Below, in pieces: positions 61,101-64,000 of a stretch of 64,000 bases of DNA (position 1 is the stretch's first letter; each line of letters starts with the position of its first letter). Location: NCBI GenBank assembly GCA_037349105.1, contig JAYJMM010000090.1, forward strand, positions 1,166,001 to 1,230,000, in the 5' to 3' direction. Position numbers and translations under genes: made by a program. Below the pieces are notes generated by a model. It saw only the letters and a program-made list of their open reading frames with translations. It was not told the DNA's origin and did not search any database. The stretch is from Limnomonas spitsbergensis (taxonomy: Eukaryota > Chlorophyta > Chlorophyceae > Chlamydomonadales).

Positions 61101-63544
61101 GCGCCAATACCCTTGAACCCTGACCCCATTGGACCTTCTGGAGGGACGCTACCCCGCGCCAATACCCTTGAACCCTGACCCCATTGGACCTTCTGGAGGG
61201 ACACTCCCCCCGCGCCAATACCCTTGAACCCTGACCCCATTGGACCTTCTGGAGGGACGCTCCCCCCGCGCCAATACCCTTGAACCCTGACCCCATTGGA
61301 CCTTCTGGAGGGACGCTCCCCCCACGCCAATACCCTTGAACCCTGACCCCATTGGACCTTCTGGAGGGACACTCCCCCCGCGCCAATACCCTTGAACCCT
61401 GACCCCATTGGACCTTCTGGAGGGACGCTGCCCCCGCACCAATACCCTTGAACCCTGCACCGTAACCCCCCTGGACGTTTGGAAGGGACGCTACCCCGCA
61501 CCTGTCAGTGCAAAAGAGGTCGTAAAACACGCGACGCCACGGGTAGAAGGCGTCGTTCTTGTGGGCGACTTCTGCGCAGGGCGAGAATGGGGTCGAGGGT
61601 TGACGTTTGAGGGTTTCTGGCAGGTGTGGGCGACCTCTATGCAGGGCGCACACGGGGGGTTCAGGGTTCAGGGTTCAGGGTTTAGGGTTTAGGGTTTTGG
61701 GTTTAGGGTTTAGGGTTTTGGGTTCAGGGTACAGGGTTTAGGGTTTTGGGTTTTGGGTTTAGGGTTTAGGGTTAAGGGTTTCACCAGTTGAGTGCATAGA
61801 GTGCATAAGCTCACCAGCTGTGCCGTACAGCACGTGGAAGACGGGCCTGCCACCTGGTATCACTGCGCCCGAGTCGCGCGCCATCTCCCGCAGGCCCTTG
61901 CGCAGCTCGTCCAACATCTTGGTCTTCCCCATGCCTGAAACGTTGAAAGGGGACAAGAGGAAAGCTCGGTTGGTCGGTGGGCTGTTTGTGGGCAACCAAC
62001 CAACCAACCAACCAACCAATAGCCGTCCGCCAACCATAATTGTTCACCAACTAGCTGAATGGTTGGTTGGTTGTTGGTTGGTTGTCGGTTGGCTGGTGGT
62101 TGGTTGGTTTTTTGTGGTTGCATCTCAGTGGTGTAAGCTGAAAGTCTCTCTCCTTTAGGGTTAAGGGTTTTAGGGTCAGGCCTGTCCGCAGCTGCCAAAA
62201 GCCTAACTGGGGCCAAGCCTTGACCGACCCAGAGATACCTGTGCTGCCTCATACTGCCCTGCCTCCCACCTGTATTGCCTTGTACTGCCCCTCGTATATG
62301 TATTGCCTTGTACTGCCCCCTTACATGTATTGCCTACTTATGCCCCCCTTACCTATATTGCCATGTACTGCCCCCCTTGCATGTATTGCCTACTTATGCC
62401 CCTCTTACATGTATTGTCTTGTACTGCCCCCCTTACCTGTTTTGCCTAGTTATGCCCCTCTTACCTGTATTGCCTTGTACTGCCCCCCTGACATGTATTG
62501 CATATGTATGCCCCCCTTACATGTATTGCCTTGTACTGCCCCCCTTACATGTATTGCCTTGTACTGCCCCCCTTACCTGTATTGCCTAGTTATGCCCCTC
62601 TTACCTGTATTGCCATGTACTGCCCCCCTTACATGTATTGCCTAGTTATACCCCCCTTACATGTATTGCCTTGTACTGCCCCCCTTACCTGTATTGCCTA
62701 GTTATGTCCCCATTACCTGTATTGCCTTATACTGCCCCCCTTACCAGTATTGCCTTGTACTGCCACCATAACCTGTATTGCCTAGTTATGCCCCCATCAC
62801 CTGCATTGCCTTGTACTGCCCCCCTTACCTGTATTGCCTAGTTATGCTCATCTACCCTGTATTGCCTTGTACTGCCCCCCTTACCTGTATTGCCTTGTAC
62901 TGCCCCCTTACATGTATTGCCTAGTTATGCCACCATAACCTGTATTGCCTTGTACTGCCCCCTTACATGTATTGCCTTGTACTGCCCCCCTTACCTGTAT
63001 TGCCTAGTTATGTCCTCCTTACCTGTATTGCCTTGTACTGTCCCCCCTTACCTGTATTGCCTAGTCTGCCCCCTGACCTGTATTGCCTAGTTATGCCCCC
63101 TTACATGTATTGTCTTGTACTGCCCCCCTTACCTGTATTGCCTTGTACTGCCCCCCTTACCTGTATTGCCTTGTACTGCCCCCCTTACCTGTATTGCCTT
63201 GTACTGCCCCCCTTACCTGTATTGCCTAGATATGCCCCCCTTACCTGTATTGTCTTATACTGCCCCACCTCCCACCTGTGTTGCATTGTGCTGTCCCACC
63301 CGTGGTGTCTTGAGCTGCCCTGCCCCCCACCTGTATTGCCCTGTTCTGCCATGTCACTCGCATGTATTGCCTTGTACTGCCCCACGTGTGCTGCCATGTA
63401 CTGTCCTACCACCCACCTGTATTGCCCTCGAGGATAACAGCGCCGGGCATGCCGTCATCGCCACCAGTCACCAGCCCCGCTGCACGGCCCAATATAAGCT
63501 GCATCTCCATATGCCGGCCCACCAGCTGCCTCTCTGGTCCGAGG
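23500..63544 (-). CDS. ADCY10-like P-loop ATPase/helical-repeat protein, at least 33 exons, 5' partial
   Basis: This is the overall entry for the large gene; exon coordinates are in the six group entries. About 4.6 kb of coding sequence (roughly 1,530 residues) is spread over 40 kb. In order it shows a 'GR..EM' ATPase entry segment and Walker A (GNTGMGKTK), a YPWRRVFYDLF segment, a long Ser/Gly/Gln-rich insert, Walker B (IVLLLDNIHEFDSWSW), and a winged-helix-like region (ILQRMDRLPPRVQLCLKVAS). TPR-like helices and a divergent C-terminus follow. That order matches the part of soluble adenylyl cyclase (ADCY10) that follows its two cyclase domains, and also free-standing relatives of that ATPase module. 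Cyclase domains, if present, lie beyond position 64000, so catalytic identity is inference. The insert between Walker A and B is unusually long. Reading phase is compatible across the chain except between 33150 and 28164. Confidence 0.75.
23690..24260. repeat. Degenerate ~50-bp repeat in the last intron
   Basis: Units such as GGGTAGAGGGTTGAGGG followed by TTATAGATCCCAGGGGAACT are repeated about ten times with decay between the last two exons of the large gene. Confidence 0.75.
25008..27215 (-). repeat. 34-bp minisatellite flanked by ghost copies of exon 27461-27298
   Basis: From about 25470 to 27130 a 34-bp unit (GCATGACCCAGCATGACTCA plus GAGCTTGCACCAGG) is repeated roughly 40 times, with extra 12-bp GCATGACCCAGG inserts. 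At 27145-27215, 25418-25465, 25262-25318, 25118-25170 and 25008-25070 lie decayed copies of the end of the upstream exon (GTGGCCGCTGCAGAAACGGG to GTTGAGGAG) with the adjacent donor. The copy at 27145 still reads ALVAAAEIGKPISEQVVEE before GT. Confidence 0.85.
27620..27935 (-). repeat. Two tandem copies of the exon 28164-27989 donor end
   Basis: Each ~140-bp copy repeats GGGCTGGAGATGCT through CTCCCACACACAGCA and the following GAGGGGAGC. The first copy contains a stop in the exon frame, so they are not used as intact exons. Confidence 0.85.
28175..28690. repeat. G-rich GGTGAGTG array next to acceptor 28165
   Basis: Imperfect units of GGGGGTGAGTGTTGGAGAGA merge into GTGTGT runs. On the gene's strand this is a pyrimidine-rich CCCCACTCACCC array ending at the acceptor of exon 28164, whose own tract (CCCCCCTTCTCAACCTCTCAG) resembles a unit. 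Confidence 0.8.
28690..29130. other. Island of atypical composition, possible foreign or decayed coding DNA
   Basis: This is non-repetitive DNA unusually rich in TCGA and TTCGAA between two arrays inside an intron. Several frames look protein-like. On plus, FFFEYEILMYRVSAALDQYL and a following DSHRVNLVDITW segment are open from 28801. On minus, RMRILASIFEKPRLIE-type and CLIDLDDSDVLHFPRVKG segments are open in different frames. They cannot all be genes and none has a full domain. Codon and dinucleotide use differ from the surrounding exons. Confidence 0.35.
29130..30555. repeat. CATGCC-rich tandem array
   Basis: Imperfect units (CCTCCTCCATGCCTGCCTTC, CACTCCCTCATGCCATGCAT) cover 1.4 kb and grade into CCCATGCCCAGCCTCCTCC and CTCATGCCATGCCTCTTCA variants. 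Open frames through it are Pro/Ser/Leu/His low complexity. Confidence 0.85.
30600..30955 (+). pseudogene. Possible NB-ARC-like P-loop fragment
   Basis: On the plus strand 30643-30690 reads AISISGMDGIGK, which resembles the P-loop of NB-ARC/NBS ATPases (GMxGIGKTT), but the frame then departs from the motif and meets a stop. It lies in an intron of the minus-strand gene. Coincidence is possible; no flanking domain is visible. Confidence 0.2.
30958..32256. repeat. G-rich minisatellite with TGAGTGGAAGGGAGGGGGTG units
   Basis: About 30 imperfect 36-48-bp units, with G runs up to 14, occupy 1.3 kb of the same intron. The plus strand has high quadruplex potential. The complementary strand gives long Pro/Ser frames that are not genes. 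Confidence 0.9.
32487..33118. repeat. 30-bp minisatellite in the intron after exon 33204-33150
   Basis: About 21 units of GGGTTCAGGGTTTGAACGCA plus TTTGTGGCCA are present, one truncated at 33060. All six frames are nearly open, again because the unit is 30 bp. Confidence 0.95.
33150..35252 (-). CDS. Exon group 5: Gly/Ser-rich segment and helix
   Basis: Exons are 35252-35008 (GGSECLGRGSVGSR, then Gly/Ser repeats, ending KQLEAAE), 34424-34213 (GSSEDSQTETRHTLARSR...), 33381-33332 (MERSMALCCLGIMLQH) and 33204-33150 (QTMQTLVVNHHPKLEAELR). The phases agree from the previous group through 33204. The last donor is doubtful: the visible GT after AGG at 33150 gives phase 0, but the next clear exon needs phase 2. 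Confidence 0.7.
33205..33290 (-). repeat. ~17-bp repeat at acceptor of exon 33204
   Basis: CCTATTAACATGTTCAT is repeated about four times. On the minus strand each unit contains AATAGGATGAACATGT, and the last AATAG is the acceptor itself. Confidence 0.8.
33420..33590 (-). repeat. Acceptor copy and 49-bp repeats upstream of exon 33381
   Basis: On the minus strand CTGCAGAGGGAGCGGTCCAG at 33580-33561 repeats the true junction TTTGCAG/ATGGAGCGATCC at 33382. Between them are three 49-bp units containing GGGACAGGTCCAGTAACCCT. Confidence 0.75.
33805..34030. repeat. 48-bp minisatellite
   Basis: Five near-identical units contain CCCCGGGGCACACAACCGTC and TGTCTCCCTAT. High identity indicates recent expansion. 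Confidence 0.95.
34480..34870. repeat. Tandem CAGGCTCAGA/CAAGTCATGC repeats
   Basis: Units of about 30-55 bp combine AATCAGGCTCACACAAGT, AAAACAAGTCATGC and CAGGATCCGA words. They occupy the intron before exon 34424. Confidence 0.85.
35270..35310. repeat. Interstitial telomere-like repeat
   Basis: GGTTTAGGGTTTAGGGTTTA is an intact run of plant-type TTTAGGG units within an intron. Confidence 0.9.
35330..35710 (-). repeat. Copies of exon 35252 acceptor and 5' end
   Basis: At about 35430-35335 and 35610-35510 the minus strand repeats GCTCGCAG followed by the exon start. The second copy reads GGSEYPGRASVGSRLFED and the first GGLEYLWRARLGSRLSED, against GGSECLGRGSVGSRMSEN in the exon. A weaker third unit is near 35640-35700. 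Confidence 0.8.
35712..36595. repeat. 10-bp GGGAGCAGGT minisatellite
   Basis: About 88 tandem units show GGGAGCGGGT, GGGAGCAGGA and GTGAGCAGGT variants. It lies in the intron between exons 37405 and 35252. The unit is strongly purine-biased. Confidence 0.95.
36760..37404 (-). repeat. Seven copies of exon 37461-37405 donor junction
   Basis: Units of about 90 bp on the minus strand carry GCAGATGTGCTGGTCATGCT followed by GCCAAGCCTCAG/GTGAGCG, matching the true end GACGTGCTGGTCATGCTGCC, AAGCCTAAG/GTGGGCG. The upstream half of each unit is AT-rich. Each copy keeps a plausible GT donor. Confidence 0.9.
37405..42965 (-). CDS. Exon group 4: Walker B, winged-helix and TPR-like region
   Basis: Exons are 42965-42823, 42332-42179, 41410-41288, 40652-40441, 39635-39476, 38963-38895, 38097-37991 and 37461-37405. 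Joined they read GPIVLLLDNIHEFDSWSW (Walker B), LVIAARRPGSKRREVDKR, LKPFNFEQTRELMQ, VLEKTAGMPLYIEKMVEYL, ILQRMDRLPPRVQLCLKVAS, EELLTHLVELERANLLRPG, VLPHYQRRRLHAQLAQELER, and LKAVEYWLRAAETAYDGSSL. This is the strongest family evidence in the window. The order from sensor region, through a GMPLYIEKM motif and a 'VxGxxxDLEVL' segment, to LPHYQRRRLH and helical repeats is that of ADCY10-type proteins. All phases fit. Confidence 0.88.
37545..37730. repeat. 20-bp minisatellite
   Basis: Nine units of AAGGAAATATTTCTCCCGGC, almost identical. Confidence 0.95.
37908..37975. repeat. 14-bp repeat GTTGGACATGTGGA
   Basis: Five tandem copies lie just inside the intron after exon 38097-37991. Confidence 0.95.
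38535..38894 (-). repeat. Five copies of exon 38963-38895 donor junction
   Basis: Units of ~60 bp on the minus strand contain TTTTTCAG/GTAGGATTTGTGGGG, matching GGAACCAG/GTAGGATTTTGGGG at the true donor. All keep CAG/GTAGGA. Confidence 0.85.
39085..39475 (-). repeat. Four copies of exon 39635-39476 donor junction
   Basis: Each ~92-bp unit repeats the last ~57 exon bases (GTGCTGCCGCACTACCAGCG to CAG) and then GTGAGCTTTCAATTTGAATT. The copied exon parts still read VLPHYQRR-like. The intron part carries the palindrome AATTTGAATTCAAATT. Confidence 0.93.
39898..40302 (-). repeat. Two copies of exon 40652-40441 donor junction
   Basis: At 40302-40248 the minus strand reads GTGCTCCGCAGCTTCCAGCT, then GTGACGAG/GTGTGTGG, a close copy of the true end. 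At 39955-39898 GATCTGGAGCTGCTCCGAAG is an older copy. A 17-bp inverted repeat (39954-39991) sits beside the latter. Confidence 0.85.
40890..41287 (-). repeat. Six copies of exon 41410-41288 donor junction
   Basis: Units of ~65 bp contain CTGGATCAGCAGGAGGCCAC followed by CATGCAG/GTGGGTG or TTGCAG/GAGGGTG. The true end is CTGGATCAGCAGGAGGCCTC, CATGAAG/GTGGGTG. Near copies keep the donor and the far ones have lost it. Confidence 0.92.
41411..41800 (-). repeat. Four copies of exon 41410 acceptor junction
   Basis: Near 41479, 41590, 41698 and 41775 the minus strand repeats CATGCCAG/GCCGTCAGCTCAAT. The copies at 41590 and 41698 extend into the exon as CGTACCCGCCGTC. Confidence 0.92.
41975..42005 (-). 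repeat. Copy of exon 42332-42179 donor junction
   Basis: GGTGACGCGGGTAGGAGCCT resembles the true GCTGATGCAG/GTATAGGAGCCTGA junction and what follows. Confidence 0.6.
42400..42560 (-). repeat. Two copies of exon 42332 acceptor junction
   Basis: Near 42440-42405 and 42550-42505 the minus strand repeats the exon start (GCCTRGCTCCAAGCGRCG, then GAGGTA). Confidence 0.85.
43240..44395. repeat. 35-bp minisatellite between exons 44425 and 42965
   Basis: About 30 units of CCCCAACAACTGCCACCAGC plus TCAGCATACAGATAA are present, with decayed leading copies from 43240. A C/T variant (CAGCATA or CAGTATA) alternates irregularly. No clear match to the flanking exon edges. Confidence 0.95.
44425..51786 (-). 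CDS. Exon group 3: continued insert before Walker B
   Basis: Exons are 51786-51669, 51407-51325, 51048-50747, 49607-49354, 48275-48212, 46362-46276, 45169-45107 and 44565-44425. The chain reads ITANTSSPGG...SRHR, SMDMGAVGVLKGEDDIAESD, GDDAEGGTIHVGTRSRM...TARQEILSPMQ, a Ser/Ala/Pro-rich block, RPAASNISANALSLAKESNA, a Gln-ending block, LPLSSPTQHGHLPISKAALNA, and a block ending in STLLREMQ. Every junction is GT-AG with matching phase. The acceptor at 51787 follows a good pyrimidine tract. The exon at 49607 may instead start at 49613 in another phase. Confidence 0.7.
44720..45100. repeat. CAGCTTCCCC/CCTCAGCTTC pyrimidine-rich repeat
   Basis: Short variable units of 10-20 bp fill the intron next to exon 45169-45107. 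Confidence 0.8.
45775..46235. repeat. Pentanucleotide ATCGT/ATCCT microsatellite
   Basis: About 90 units switch between CCTAT and CGTAT forms. The open frame across it (Tyr/Arg/Ile/Ser/Pro repeats) is an artefact. Confidence 0.95.
46385..47050. repeat. GGGGT-rich repeat with CAGTACACTGAAGGG units
   Basis: Units of 60-100 bp combine GGGGGCAGTACACTGAAGGG with runs of GGGGTGGGGTGGGGT. The plus strand has strong quadruplex potential. Confidence 0.9.
47390..47530. repeat. TGATACTGCG/TGATAAGGCG tandem repeat
   Basis: Thirteen or so 10-11-bp units alternate between two variants. Confidence 0.9.
47765..47820 (-). repeat. Decayed copy of exon 48275-48212 donor end
   Basis: The minus strand reads GCTGGCCAAGAGATTTAAGA, then CAGTGATG/GCGAGTC, against GCTGGCCAAGGAGTCAAACG, then CGGTGATG/GTGAGTC. 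The GT has become GC. Confidence 0.75.
47880..48205. repeat. GGGTTGAGGGATGAG short repeats
   Basis: Units of 7-15 bp, with a larger duplication containing GGTCCAGGGATGAGGTTTGA. Confidence 0.85.
48290..48850. repeat. ~60-bp repeat with TTAGGGTTTAGGGG and AAACATGTTAAGG
   Basis: About nine units lie upstream of the acceptor of exon 48275 on the gene's strand. Confidence 0.85.
49037..49080 (-). repeat. Copy of exon 49607-49354 donor junction
   Basis: The minus strand reads GGATGACAGCCAGGCAGCAG, CCAG/GTGTGGAGGGGCC, against GGACGACGGCCAGGCAGCAG, CCAG/GTCTGGAGGGGCC in the true junction. It lies about 275 bp downstream, with TAAACCCT-like repeats between. Confidence 0.88.
50010..50746 (-). repeat. 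Eight copies of exon 51048-50747 donor junction
   Basis: Units of about 91 bp on the minus strand contain GCCAGGAGATCCTGACTGAT, then GCAG/GTGTGCGGCGG. The true junction is GCCAGGAGATCCTGTCACCG, ATGCAG/GTGTGCGGCGG. All copies keep GCAG/GTGTGCGG. The shared replacement of CACCG by ACT shows the copies arose from one another after a first event. Confidence 0.95.
51125..51324 (-). repeat. Four copies of exon 51407-51325 donor junction
   Basis: Units of ~41 bp contain YRTTCAG/GTRAGG, then ATACCTGGCTMTGTTC. Two copies keep GT and one has GC. Confidence 0.88.
51787..52275. repeat. GGGAGGA-rich array upstream of exon 51786 acceptor
   Basis: A purine-rich array on plus is a pyrimidine tract of nearly 500 nt on the gene's strand ending at the acceptor TTCTAG. 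Imperfect units contain GGAAGGGGAGGGGAGGGCGA. Confidence 0.85.
52325..53534 (-). repeat. ~21-bp minisatellite grown from exon 53624-53535 donor
   Basis: About 55 units read, on the gene's strand, GGTTTCAGGGGTTAGGGTTA, with TTTCAG/GTGTTAGGG as a common variant. The true junction is AATGTTTCAG/GTGTTAGGG. The copies next to the exon are closest to it. Confidence 0.92.
53535..59455 (-). CDS. Exon group 2: low-complexity insert
   Basis: Proposed exons are 59455-59296 (ending GARLDAIMQ), 58589-58291 (DYDGTWRHLLAEVLCLPSNL, then a Gln-rich tract), 57251-57082 (HHSGGTAQPG...), 55533-55427 (MADLTPGLLGPVPG...), 53921-53786 (QHNEIQTFLPDSN...HRLSDQLLDALHTNN) and 53624-53535 (ARFHQHMHALLSNNG). Phases can be made consistent. 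Several donors are choices between alternatives, though: 58250 instead of 58291, 53756 instead of 53786, and 59436 instead of 59455 as an acceptor. The protein is Ser/Gly/Pro/Gln rich and probably disordered. Intronic copies of the edges of these exons support the positions of most of them. Confidence 0.6.
53970..54260 (-). repeat. Copies of exon 53921 acceptor junction
   Basis: At about 54045-53985 the minus strand reads GTGTCCTTCCAACAG/CAAC then ATAACGAGGTC, closely matching GTGTCCTCCCAACAG/CAAC then ATAACGAGATC. Weaker copies with CAGCAGCAAAGCG follow to 54260. Confidence 0.85.
54520..54915. repeat. GTAGCTGATAT repeats and ~105-bp units
   Basis: An 11-13-bp word is repeated five times at 54535-54600. 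Longer units with ATGTAGCTGAAACGTAGCTG then span to 54915. Confidence 0.8.
55534..56765 (-). repeat. ~75-bp repeats grown from exon 55533 acceptor
   Basis: About 15 units contain on the minus strand GCACCACAGGCTGTGCCCCA, then ACCGATATCGCC. They resemble the true CTCAG/GCTGCGTCATGGCTGAT then CTCACGCC. The nearest copy (55650-55615) keeps GCGTTTTCCTCAG/GTTGCGTC. Confidence 0.82.
57241..58115 (-). repeat. ~90-bp minisatellite upstream of exon 57251
   Basis: Ten highly similar units contain, on the gene's strand, TGCGCTCCAGCCTGCTGTTC then CTATAGATTTTGATTTTCCG. The unit nearest the exon has GGCGCTCCAGCCTGCTGTTC then CTCGAGACGGTTCTGGGG, which is the proposed exon start. Open frames across the array are artefacts. 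Confidence 0.88.
58590..58990 (-). repeat. Two to three copies of exon 58589 acceptor junction
   Basis: Near 58735 and 58885 the plus strand repeats GTAGTCCTAGCAAGGGGGAA then GAGGGTACA, matching GTAGTCCTAGGAAGGGGGGG then AGGGTACA at the true acceptor. ACTTATCAGTCGAGGGTTCA-type words fill the spacing. Confidence 0.8.
59025..59240 (-). repeat. Two copies of exon 59455-59296 donor junction
   Basis: At 59240-59190 and 59078-59030 the minus strand repeats GGCCTTGGG, GCCGCCTGGATGCCATCAT, CAG/GTAGG. Both keep the donor. Confidence 0.9.
59456..60530 (-). repeat. Eight copies of exon 59455 acceptor junction
   Basis: Copies near 59560, 59700, 59840, 60070, 60170, 60260, 60360 and 60490 repeat CGTGCCAAGCAGGCTTTTCT, then GCCACCAGGGCCGCACCCC. 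The nearer three continue 60-80 bp into the exon (AGCAACATGGGCTTTGATGC). GGGTTTAGGGGGGAGG words lie between. Confidence 0.93.
61070..61501 (-). repeat. 60-bp minisatellite grown from exon 61571-61502 donor
   Basis: Seven units on the gene's strand contain GGTATTGGCGCGGGGGGAGC, then GTCCCTCCAGAAGGTCCAAT. They resemble the start of the intron (ACAG/GTGCGGGGTAGCGTCCC, then TTCCAAACGTCCA). A second, older set (ACAAACCCTGGAC, AGGAGGGACGCTCC) runs to about 60830. Confidence 0.85.
61502..63544 (-). CDS. Exon group 1: Walker A region
   Basis: Exons are 63544-63417, 61934-61815 and 61571-61502. They read LGPERQLVGRHMEMQL...GAVILEGNT, then GMGKTKMLDELRKGL...PVFHVLYGTA, then EVAHKNDAFYPWRRVFYDLF. The P-loop itself is split by a phase-1 intron after GNT. 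All three junctions have GT-AG ends and fitting phases, and the joined text has the typical order of ADCY10-type ATPase modules. The first exon starts with one base of a split codon, so at least one more exon lies upstream. Confidence 0.85.
61618..61795. repeat. Acceptor copy and interstitial telomere-like array
   Basis: 61650-61618 repeats the exon 61571 acceptor on minus (CGCCCTGCATAGAGGTCGCC). 61658-61785 is a run of GGGTTTAGGGTTTAGGGTTT with TTCAGGG and TTTTGGG variants. Confidence 0.85.
61990..62112. repeat. Opposed CAAC and GGTT tetranucleotide runs
   Basis: CAACCAACCAACCAACCAAC at 61994 and TGGTTGGTTGGTTGTTGGTT from 62057 are complementary across a ~35-nt spacer and could pair as a hairpin in the transcript. 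Confidence 0.85.
62225..63416 (-). repeat. ~28-bp minisatellite of Walker A exon donor junction
   Basis: About 40 units read on the gene's strand GGCAGTACAAGGCAATACAG/GTAAGGGG. The true junction is GAGGGCAATACAG/GTGGGTGG. Most copies carry GTAAGG, a better consensus donor than the real one, directly after GGCAATACAG. The intron interrupts the P-loop codon region. Confidence 0.95.
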
Positions 63545-63945
63545 CTGTGGCAGTACAAACAGTAAAAATCCAAGTCAGGCAGTACAGGAGCCAAGCTATG
63601 AAGTACAAGAAACACATGGCATGCATCTCAGTATGCCTGTCCACCAGCTGCCTCACCAGACCGAGACTGCGACAGTACATGCAGTACACGCAGAACACAT
63701 CCAAGTCAGGCAGTACATGAGCCAAGCTATGAAGTACAACAAACACATGGCATGCATCTCAGTATGCCTGTCCACCAGCTGCCTCATCAGACCGAGACTG
63801 CGACAGTACATGCAGTACACGCAGAACACATCCAAGTCAAGCAGTACATGAGCCAAGCTATGAAGTACAACAAATACATGGCATGCATCTCATTATACCT
63901 GCCCATCAGCTGCCTCTCCAGCCCCAGACCCACGCAGACAAAATA
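63545..63945 (-). repeat. Three 132-bp copies of exon 63544 acceptor junction
   Basis: Copies at about 63616, 63748 and 63880 repeat TGTCGCAG/TCTCGGTCTGATGAGG then CAGCTGGTGGACAGGCATAC, matching TGCCACAG/CCTCGGACCAGAGAGG then CAGCTGGTGGGCCGGCATAT. The copied exon part spans about 45 bases. Confidence 0.93.
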
Positions 63946-63954
63946 TAGGCAGTA

Positions 63955-64000
63955 CAACACACACACACACATGGCAGTACAACACACACACACACATGGC
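63955..64000. repeat. (CA)n microsatellite in a 22-bp repeat
   Basis: CAACACACACACACACATGG is present twice at the right edge of the window. Confidence 0.95.

Overview
The window looks like nuclear DNA of a green alga, probably a chlamydomonadalean close to Haematococcus. This is inferred from GC-rich exons, many GT-AG introns, TTTAGGG-like telomeric words scattered through the introns, and abundant minisatellites. Nothing here looks bacterial: there are no operons or Shine-Dalgarno sites. Almost all long uninterrupted reading frames are tandem repeats whose unit length is a multiple of three, not genes.

Layout: (1) 75-3321, plus strand: a four-exon EF-hand protein. (2) 3.3-5.9 kb: AT-richer DNA with two copies of a dispersed repeat and no gene seen. 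(3) 6362-13807, minus strand: a four-exon PIH1-domain protein (dynein/R2TP assembly family). One of its introns holds a 2.3 kb 30-bp minisatellite and a 32-bp-stem hairpin, and decayed copies of its last exon lie beyond the stop. (4) 13896-14246, minus strand: a two-exon small membrane protein resembling SMIM4/UQCC5. It ends only 88 nt before the PIH1 start, and that spacer has no ATG. (5) 14.3-23.5 kb: a gene-poor region with inverted repeats, hairpins, duplicated segments and one repeat-bearing 467-codon ORF of unknown nature. (6) 23500-63544, minus strand: most of one very large gene of at least 33 exons spread over 40 kb. It encodes the P-loop ATPase and helical-repeat part of a protein resembling soluble adenylyl cyclase (ADCY10). 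Its 5' end, where cyclase domains would lie, is beyond the right edge.

The exons of the large gene were built by hand. Reading phase is compatible at nearly every junction, the clear exception being between the exon at 33150-33204 and the one at 28164. The exon coordinates are therefore worth using, although the low-complexity exons between 58.3 and 51.6 kb are less certain.

The most unusual feature is general. Many minisatellites and low-copy tandem repeats in these introns are copies of the adjacent exon edge. Roughly 18 splice donors and 11 acceptors in all three large multi-exon genes, on both strands, have between one and about 77 copies of the junction next to them. Each copy often keeps the last exon bases and the GT (or the AG and first exon bases). 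The copies always lie on the intron side. The introns thus carry arrays of decoy or ghost splice junctions, at many stages of decay. I know of no standard name for this and treat it as the candidate undescribed phenomenon of the window.
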